Source: an uncultured Planctomycetales bacterium (GTDB lineage Bacteria > Planctomycetota > Planctomycetia > Pirellulales > S012-138). From it: a DNA stretch of 12,100 nucleotides. A program made the translations under genes and the position numbers. Each line of letters begins with the position of its first letter. The first letter of the stretch is position 1. Positions 7,840-12,100 of the stretch are shown here, piece by piece. The stretch lies in assembly GCA_937982665.1 (NCBI GenBank), contig CALJLD010000138.1:1-12100 (forward strand), written 5' to 3'. Under the pieces are notes generated by a model. The model was not told where the DNA came from. It made no database searches and saw nothing but the letters and a program-made list of their open reading frames with translations.

Positions 7840-9264
7840 TTACTCGTGTGGTTCCGTCATCGACCAGGGATCAAGCGCTTCTTTCAGTTGATCCTCAGGC
7901 AGGATTTGCTGCTCCTGGCAAAGCTCGCGAATGGTCTTGCCCGACTTGAATGCCTCTTTGGCAAGTGCGGCCGCTTTCTCGTAGCCAATGTAAGGGTTCA
8001 AGCTGGTGACCATGGAAAGGCTCTTCTCGACGAATTCCTCCGCTTTGTCAGCGTTGGCTTCCATATTGTTGATGCAAAGATCAACAAAGGCATTCGCACT
8101 GTTGGCCAGCAGCATCACGCTTTCCAGCGCCGTCTGACCCATGACGGGCATCATGATGTTGAGCTGGAATTGGCCGCCGGTGGCTCCCGAGAAAGAGATC
8201 GTCTCGTCATTCCCCATCACTCGGGCACACGCCTGCATCATGCTTTCGCACATCACCGGGTTGACCTTGCCTGGCATGATGGAACTGCCCGGCTGCAAAT
8301 CAGGAATGGCCACTTCATTGAATGCACAACGGGGACCAGAACCCAGCCAGCGAATGTTATTGCTGACGTTAAACAGCGTCACGGCGATCACACGGAGTTG
8401 CCCGTGACATTCCACCAAGGCATCGCGCTGCGCGTTGGCCTCAAAGTGATTTGCCGCTTCTTTGAACGGAATGTCCAGTTCTTTGGCTAACGCTTCGGCG
8501 ACCTTCGCGCCAAATTGTGGGTGTGTGTTAATGCCCGAACCCACAGCCGTTCCACCTGCAGGCAATTCCAACACAGCTTCCAAAGCGCGGCGCGCACGTT
8601 CCACGGAAAGCTCCAACTGCCGCGCAAACCCGCCGAATTCCTGTCCCAATCGCAACGGCGTGGCATCGGCCAAATGCGTGCGGCCGATCTTGATGATCTT
8701 GTCCCAAGCTTGCGCTTTCGCATTGAGTGCGTCCGCAAACTTCTGCAGCGAAGGGATCAACTGCTGCTTGATCTCCCGCGCCATGGCCACGTGAATGGCG
8801 GTGGGGAACATGTCATTGGTGCTTTGCCCCATGTTGACATGATCGTTGGGGTGGATGGGCTTCTCTTTGGCGAAGCGATCACCTCCGGCGATTTCAATCG
8901 CGCGATTGGCAATCACCTCGTTGGTGTTCATGTTGCTGGACGTGCCGGAGCCGGTCTGGAACACGTCGATGGGGAACTCGCCGTCCATCTTGCCATCAGC
9001 CACTTCGCGCGTGGCTTGCAGCAGGGCTTCTACCTGTTTGTCATCCAGCGGGTTTTTGCCAGTGCCGGTCAGCTTCCCGAGATCACGATTGGCGATCGCC
9101 GCCGCCATCTTCACAAAGCCCAAGGCATGGACCAAAGCCGGCGGCAGCGTCCAGCCGGAGATAGGGAAATTCTCCACGGCCCGCTGAGTTTGAGCCGAGT
9201 AATACGCCTGAGCGGGAACGCGAACTTCGCCCATCGAGTCGCGTTCGGTACGGAATTCGGACAT
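7840..9264 (-). CDS. fumC: Class II fumarate hydratase (fumarase C)
   Basis: The 474-residue length and the order of motifs match class II fumarases. This is the oxygen-stable, iron-free homotetrameric enzyme that interconverts fumarate and (S)-malate in the TCA cycle. Conserved blocks are TGSGTSSNMNTNEVIANRA (residues 104-122), HPNDHVNMGQSTND (138-151), GRTHLADATP (194-203, catalytic His197) and the superfamily signature GSSIMPGKVNP (326-336, with the catalytic Ser, Lys333 and Asn335). These separate it from argininosuccinate lyase and adenylosuccinate lyase. Aspartase is the nearest alternative, but HPNDHVN and the N-terminal region fit fumarase better. The start MSEFRTERDSMGEV aligns with the usual family start; the Shine-Dalgarno is weak. 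It is followed after 34 bp by a secreted TPR protein, and no frame disruption is seen. Confidence 0.97.
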   Translation of the reverse strand: MSEFRTERDSMGEVRVPAQAYYSAQTQRAVENFPISGWTLPPALVHALGFVKMAAAIANRDLGKLTGTGKNPLDDKQVEALLQATREVADGKMDGEFPIDVFQTGSGTSSNMNTNEVIANRAIEIAGGDRFAKEKPIHPNDHVNMGQSTNDMFPTAIHVAMAREIKQQLIPSLQKFADALNAKAQAWDKIIKIGRTHLADATPLRLGQEFGGFARQLELSVERARRALEAVLELPAGGTAVGSGINTHPQFGAKVAEALAKELDIPFKEAANHFEANAQRDALVECHGQLRVIAVTLFNVSNNIRWLGSGPRCAFNEVAIPDLQPGSSIMPGKVNPVMCESMMQACARVMGNDETISFSGATGGQFQLNIMMPVMGQTALESVMLLANSANAFVDLCINNMEANADKAEEFVEKSLSMVTSLNPYIGYEKAAALAKEAFKSGKTIRELCQEQQILPEDQLKEALDPWSMTEPHE

Positions 9265-9450
9265 GGAAGCTGTCTGAGAATACGTTAGTGAACAAGGAAT
9301 CTTTCGATCACACCTGTAACTATCGTATCGCTCTGGCCGGTTTATGACAAAGGGTGCTACGGCTTGCTCAGGCGTGCCTCATCCGCACGTCAAGTCTCTA
9401 TTGCCTTTGTTATCGCTTCAATCCACGTCATTTGCGAAGACAAACGCAAG

Positions 9451-9510
9451 GTGGCCCGACCAGTTCACTGGTTGGGAGCCGCAGGCACAGAATGAATTCG
9501 CGAGAGTTGC
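9451..9510 (+). repeat. 60-bp direct repeat, copy 1
   Basis: This copy shares about 54 of 61 aligned positions with copy 2, including the uninterrupted block GACCAGTTCACTGGTTGG and the end ATGAATTCGCGAGAGTTGC. Near the 5' end, ACCAGT and ACTGGT form an inverted pair around TC, extended by CCG/TGG. A transcript could therefore fold into a short hairpin. It does not match an integron attC site or a known insertion-sequence end that I recognise. Confidence 0.85.
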
Positions 9511-9534
9511 CGTTTGCGCATCAATCGTCGTCAT

Positions 9535-9706
9535 TCAGTCAATTACGGTTAGTTGTGAGAGAAACCAATACGGCTTGAAGGGCTCTGGGGCCGATGTCTC
9601 GATTACGTACGAATTCGTAGCGATGTCCATGCCATTCCGACGAGAGAATGCGTCGCTGCCTATCGGGCTTTCCCTTTAATTGCACAACCGTTCCAACTCT
9701 GAGGGC
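9535..9706 (-). pseudogene. Frameshifted small protein remnant, possible SH3-like fold
   Basis: In one minus frame the sequence reads ALRVGTVVQLKGKPDRQR and continues through SSEWHGHRYEF. After a one-base shift near 9609 it continues in another frame as YVIETSAPEPFKPYWFLSQL and then TVID with a TGA stop at 9535-9537. The two halves join into a plausible beta-rich protein of about 55 residues, and the Pro/aromatic-rich second half looks strongly protein-like. The RVGTVVQLKG start resembles the first strands of SH3-like barrels. A start could be the GTG at 9685. The frameshift means either decay or a sequencing error. The family is not recognised. Confidence 0.5.
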
Positions 9707-9822
9707 TGCAGTTTCATCGGGTGGTTGTGGTCGATACGTCCTACTCTCAGTGCGCGGAAATTGCCGCCACCACGGAGCTTGACCAGTTCGTCGGAATGGA
9801 TTTGACCGAGGCATTTGTAGTT
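9676..9822 (-). pseudogene. Remnant reading frame overlapping the previous fragment
   Basis: A second minus frame reads NYKCLGQIHSDELVKLRGG, then NFRALRVGRIDHNHP and MKLQPSELERLCN, and ends in TAA at 9676-9678. It has no start codon before an in-frame TAG just upstream (9823-9825), so only the C-terminal part remains. Its stop overlaps the possible GTG start of the downstream fragment (9685), as in tightly coupled gene pairs. The function is unknown. Both fragments lie between the two 60-bp repeats. Confidence 0.4.
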
Positions 9823-9857
9823 CTATGAACGAAGGGATGATCTTGGAGTTGACCCGG

Positions 9858-9917
9858 GTGGCCGACCAGTTCACTGGTTGGATGCCGGGAGGCACAAGAT
9901 GAATTCGCGAGAGTTGC
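9858..9917 (+). repeat. 60-bp direct repeat, copy 2
   Basis: This is the second copy, in the same orientation, 407 bp from copy 1. Differences from copy 1 are clustered in the middle (GATGCCGGGAGG against GAGCCGCAGG) plus one missing C near the start. The palindromic core ACCAGT-TC-ACTGGT is identical. Similarity stops abruptly at GAGTTGC in both copies, which defines the repeat edge. Confidence 0.85.
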
Positions 9918-10050
9918 ACAACGGTGATCGTTGGATCAGCAGGTCGGAGCGCGCAACGCCGACACCGAGAGTGAGCCAACTATCACGCATCGCCAACCGC
10001 AATCATCTTGTCGGCCATCTTGTCGGCTGTGCCGCTTTAGATCATCCGTC

Positions 10051-11370
10051 CTACCGCTTCACCCAATCCGCGTCATAGGCGTAGATAAACGCCGGGGCCA
10101 CGCGTGGAGTCTTTTCCGAGGCCAGCTTGAAAACATAGCCCAGCGGCCCTTGCTCTTCCTCGTTGCGGCGGAAGTTGAATTGCGTGTAACCCCAGCGTCG
10201 TCCCAGCGCCACCATCTCAAACTCGACAAACGCCATCTTCGTGAAGTCGAACTTTGCGTGCCCCAGCAACCTGGTCACAACACCATGGGGCGATTCGCGG
10301 CGTTGTCGGCCTGGCGAATTGGTTTTTGTACTGCCGAAAATCTCCAATTCCACAATGCCCCCTTCATTAGTGCCGTCTGCTTTGATGTCAGTGATTCGCG
10401 TTGAGATCGTCGTGTCCTCAACATCTTCTCTGCGGTACGGCGTGGTTTGTCCGTTAACTGTGTCCACAAGATGGAACCGCGTGATCCGTTGGGCCAGGTC
10501 ACGCGGGATCTCATGAACCACATCCGCCGCCGGATAGTCGGGAATCCAACTTCGGGCTTCTTCCTTTGAGAACCAGATGAAGTCACGATTCCATTTCACC
10601 TCGCAATCCGCATCGGGATCACAGTTCGACGGCAGATCGCGCGTGACAACGGAAATCACCAATCCGCCTTCGGGGTAGCTGTCTTCCCAGCGATGCGCCG
10701 CTTTGATTTCGGCGTCGGCCGGCAGTTTGCGTTCTTCCTCAGGAAGTTTCTCCCAGGCGTCCAGCCCTCGCTGCATCATCCGCATCACGCGGTCCGCACT
10801 ATTGGAATTGATCGAGGCCAAGAACTTGCCGCTGGGCGAACAAACATAGATGCCTTGCTGGCTGTGTTCGGGATCATCGCCGTAGTGGCCATGCCGCGAC
10901 ATCTGTTGAAAGAACAGACAGTCGGCGTGCTTTTGTGTTTGCAGTCGCCAAACTTCATCCGTGGCGGGTGTAAAGTCCTTCGTCAACTCAATCACGCGAG
11001 GGTCTGACCAAACGGACCGCCGGCCCGTCACACCGTTGTTTCACGTACAGCCCAACGGATGACCGTTCATCGCCCATAGCAAAAGCGGTTTGCCGGCGAC
11101 ATCGGCGGCGGTCAGCCCGTCTTTGAAAGTCGTTCGCCAGGGGATTTCTTCCCAAGCAAGTTCGCTCAGGTCCGGCTGGATGTGATCTCGCCAGGCCGCG
11201 TAATTGTCAGCATTCAGCTCGATATCGGCCTCGGTCTGGGCGGACGCGCTGTCCTGATCTTGCGAACCCGGCCGTTGTGGCTCGACAGTCTGCATGCCGC
11301 TTGTCGTTATCGACGTCGCGAATGCAACACTCAGGGCGAGTGTGCCAAGAACGAGAGTTCGCTTCCGCAT
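10051..11370 (-). CDS. Putative secreted thioredoxin-like selenoprotein (in-frame TGA = Sec110)
   Basis: The frame runs 439 codons with one internal TGA at 11043-11041. The first part (109 codons) has a basic n-region (MRKRT) and a hydrophobic stretch to about residue 25, a Sec-type signal. Residues 75-210 look thioredoxin-like: KPLLLWAMNGHPLGCT, then U110, then NNGVTGRRSVWSDPRVIELT. The motif is C108-T109-U110. From memory, related planctomycete proteins have Cys where the TGA lies. Residues 155-200 (QQGIYVCSPSGKFLASI) continue the fold. The C-terminal 200 residues are an unassigned beta-rich domain. AGGAG lies seven bases before the ATG. An independent downstream gene starting at GTG 11031 is unlikely, because it would lack a Shine-Dalgarno and half of the fold. 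A nonsense pseudogene is the main alternative. The gene ends in TAG and stands alone. Confidence 0.62.
11001..11034 (-). promoter_or_regulatory. Candidate bacterial SECIS element
   Basis: Starting 12 nt after the TGA, ACGGGCC (11028-11022) pairs with GGTCCGT (11018-11012) over 7 bp with one G-U wobble, around the apical loop GGC. A lower helix of GGTGTG (11034-11029) with CAGACC (11006-11001) adds five of six pairs below an asymmetric bulge. The apical loop begins 20 nt after the TGA and its first base is G. As I recall the bacterial consensus, it asks for an apical loop about 16-37 nt after UGA with a G in the first two loop positions. The fit is good, but short GC-rich hairpins are common. 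Confidence 0.5.
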
Positions 11371-11618
11371 GCCTGGACTCCTGCTGATGACCGGGTTGTT
11401 CAGCTGAACTGCTTGCGTCCGATTGTAACGTCAGGGCGATATCCGCTCCAACCAGGTTTGTGGCGACGCGATTTCCAAAAATCTGGACGATTTGCGAACC
11501 TCCCGTGAATCAGAGCGTCTAACTCATCGCAAGGCAATCGGTGCAATACCCGATTGGAATAGCCGGAGCCAACCCATTCGCTCCGTTTTGACAGACACGA
11601 CCAGAAACTTGCGAAGTC
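11371..11618. other. Upstream region of the selenoprotein candidate, no clear gene
   Basis: This stretch precedes the minus-strand start at 11370 and should contain its promoter; only the AGGAG Shine-Dalgarno (11378-11382) is clear. A 121-codon minus-strand frame covers 11400-11765, but it begins inside the terminator stem and shows no codon bias, no start signal and no recognisable domain. I do not call it a gene. Confidence 0.45.
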
Positions 11619-11714
11619 ATGAAACGCTCTTTCGGCAATTTGGATATCTACGGCGATTTCAACCGCGGCGTCGGCGGTTGGAATTTCGTGTATTTCCGCC
11701 GGAAACGGTGGTGA
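11619..11714 (+). CDS. Possible 31-residue small protein ahead of a terminator
   Basis: From ATG at 11619 the frame encodes MKRSFGNLDIYGDFNRG followed by VGGWNFVYFRRKRW and TGA. Codons are strikingly of the purine-any-pyrimidine kind (GGC, GAT, ATC, TAC, TTC, AAC, CGC, GTC), as in real coding sequence. The peptide is rich in Gly and aromatic residues, with basic ends (MKR, RRKR). An intrinsic terminator on the same strand begins 30 bp after the stop, so a plus-strand transcript probably exists. There is no strong Shine-Dalgarno; GCGAAG lies close to the ATG. It could instead be the tail of a decayed larger gene, since the frame is closed upstream by TGA at 11589. The function is unknown. Confidence 0.35.
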   Translation: MKRSFGNLDIYGDFNRGVGGWNFVYFRRKRW

Positions 11715-11743
11715 CTTCGCTCTGCATTCGCAAAAGCAAGCAG

Positions 11744-11775
11744 ACCCGATGTCACCAGCGGACATCGGGTTTTTT
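11744..11775 (+). terminator. Strong intrinsic terminator, plus strand
   Basis: ACCCGATGTC (11744-11753) pairs perfectly over 10 bp with GACATCGGGT (11761-11770) around a 7-nt loop, followed by TTTTTC. The T-run is on the plus strand only. No large plus-strand gene lies upstream, so it implies a short transcript, either the 31-codon ORF at 11619 or a small RNA. Confidence 0.88.
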
Positions 11776-11794
11776 CATGGAGAAACGACATCTT

Positions 11795-11866
11795 GGGCTG
11801 GTAGCTGAGACGGTGTAGCAACGGTCTGAAGAACCGTAGACGAGGATTCGAGCGCCTCCCAGCCCG
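11795..11866 (+). tRNA. tRNA-like cloverleaf with GAA (Phe) anticodon, possibly degenerate
   Basis: The acceptor arm GGGCTGG (11795-11801) pairs perfectly with CCAGCCC (11859-11865). TA follows as U8-A9. The D-arm is GCTG/TAGC with loop AGACGGTG (G18-G19 present). The anticodon arm ACGGT/ACCGT is perfect, with loop CTGAAGA (U33, anticodon GAA at 11828-11830). A 4-nt variable loop and a T-loop TTCGAGC complete the fold, 72 nt in all. Odd points are an A-G mismatch at the normally invariant 53-61 pair closing the T-loop, G instead of A at position 21, G as discriminator where Phe tRNAs normally have A, and no encoded CCA (often absent in bacteria). It may be a second, decaying or specialised tRNA-Phe, or a tRNA-derived repeat. 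Confidence 0.5.
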
Positions 11867-11885
11867 CTTGAAAGACAAACAACAT

Positions 11886-12001
11886 CGGGTAGCCCAAGTT
11901 GCTCGCCAACTTGGGCGCAGCAAGATGCCGCACGGGCCGCCTTTTCGTTGGCTAGGCCGTGCCTCCTGTGAACGCAGTTTGCAAGCAAACTGGGCCACCC
12001 G
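11886..12001. repeat. 116-bp palindromic (REP/MITE-like) element
   Basis: The ends are imperfect terminal inverted repeats of 17 bp: CGGGTAGCCCAAGTTGC at 11886-11902 and GCAAACTGGGCCACCCG at 11985-12001, matching at 14 positions. Nested inside are a perfect 9-bp hairpin (GCCCAAGTT, 11892-11900, with AACTTGGGC, 11908-11916), an 8-bp near-palindrome (CAGTTTGC/GCAAACTG, 11975-11992) and a 6-bp pair (GCACGG 11930-11935 with CCGTGC 11957-11962). There is no transposase frame and no obvious target duplication. It is probably a non-autonomous repeat mobilised in trans or a REP-type structural element. Confidence 0.65.
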
Positions 12002-12013
12002 AGTAAGCAAAGG

Positions 12014-12040
12014 TTGCGATTCGATTGAAAGGAATCGCGA
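12014..12040. other. Hairpin next to the palindromic element
   Basis: TTGCGATTC (12014-12022) pairs with GAATCGCGA (12032-12040) over 9 bp with one wobble, around a 9-nt loop. It begins 13 bp after the terminal repeat ends and has no T-tract. It may belong to the same repeat family. The remaining bases to 12100 show no gene. Confidence 0.45.
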
Positions 12041-12100
12041 AACATATGGGACTAAGGTGTTAGCGGCAGCATCCCCGGCTCTTAACCGGTGAGGTCAGGG

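Larger units (their letters stand above)
9265..10050. other. 786-bp non-coding region with repeats and gene remains
   Basis: No intact gene is seen between the start of fumC (9264) and the stop of the selenoprotein candidate (10051). The region contains two 60-bp direct repeats (9451-9510, 9858-9917) and, between them on the minus strand, two short decayed reading frames, described separately. The segment 9265-9340 should hold the fumC promoter, which I cannot pinpoint. Frames running through 9918-10050 look non-coding on both strands. Confidence 0.7.

Noticed and set aside
8515..9288. 257-codon plus-strand frame opposite fumC
   Set aside because: It is antisense to a fully conserved fumarase. 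The composition is rich in His/Arg, as expected of a shadow frame.
9858..9936. Integron attC site
   Set aside because: GTTGGAT fits the GTTRRRY core in copy 2, but copy 1 has GTTGGGA and no matching RYYYAAC partner at the right spacing. No integrase gene is present.
9539..9979. 146-codon minus-strand frame as one intact protein
   Set aside because: It runs through the 60-bp repeat copy 2 and changes character midway. Protein-like segments lie partly in other frames, so it is a chance fusion over remnants.
10051..11031. Independent 326-codon gene starting with GTG at 11031
   Set aside because: It has no Shine-Dalgarno, begins in the middle of a thioredoxin-like fold and is in frame with the upstream signal-peptide-bearing segment. 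A single gene with a recoded or mutated TGA explains the data better.
11588..11593. TTGACA as a -35 promoter box for the 31-codon ORF
   Set aside because: No acceptable -10 hexamer lies about 17 bp downstream, and that position would overlap the ATG.
11400..11765. 121-codon minus-strand open frame
   Set aside because: Its start lies inside the terminator stem. It has no Shine-Dalgarno, codon third positions look random and no domain is recognisable.

Overview
The window looks like an accessory stretch of a planctomycete chromosome, probably of the Pirellulales type. The basis is moderate GC, long and variable intergenic regions, several secreted or Tat-exported proteins of unknown function, a membrane protein starting with an NPYAAP box, a very large secreted protein with glycoside-hydrolase-like and carbohydrate-binding-like parts, and a thioredoxin-like protein of a type I associate with planctomycetes. 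The placement is inference from protein style. No rRNA or other phylogenetic marker is present, apart from a housekeeping fumarase.

Layout, left to right. A secreted TPR protein (161-745, +) and a Tat-exported two-domain VOC/glyoxalase-fold protein (939-1835, -) converge on a strong bidirectional terminator (814-855). A divergent gap leads to a small membrane protein (2044-2640, +), which converges on the 921-residue secreted protein (2756-5521, -). A short helical protein (5853-6146, +) is followed by two tandem hairpins, the second an intrinsic terminator, and then by a small basic protein on the other strand (6312-6611, -). fumC (9264-7840, -) and a secreted TPR protein (7805-6804, -) are 34 bp apart and probably form an operon. 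A non-coding stretch of about 0.8 kb (9265-10050) holds two diverged 60-bp direct repeats enclosing the decayed remains of two small overlapping reading frames.

The main result lies at 10051-11370 on the minus strand. Two adjacent open frames, 109 and 326 codons, are in the same frame and separated by a single TGA. Read through that TGA they make one 439-residue thioredoxin-like protein with a Cys-Thr-Sec motif (C108-T109-U110). Just downstream of the TGA is a 7-bp stem with a GGC apical loop, at a spacing and with a loop base that fit bacterial SECIS elements. I propose this as a secreted selenoprotein. The alternative is a Cys-to-stop nonsense mutation.

The right end (11371-12100) has no large gene. 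It holds a 31-codon plus-strand ORF that looks coding, followed by an intrinsic terminator (11744-11775), a tRNA-like cloverleaf with a GAA (Phe) anticodon and some non-canonical positions (11795-11866), and a 116-bp palindromic repeat with imperfect terminal inverted repeats (11886-12001).

No CRISPR array, transposase, phage gene or recognisable defence system was seen.
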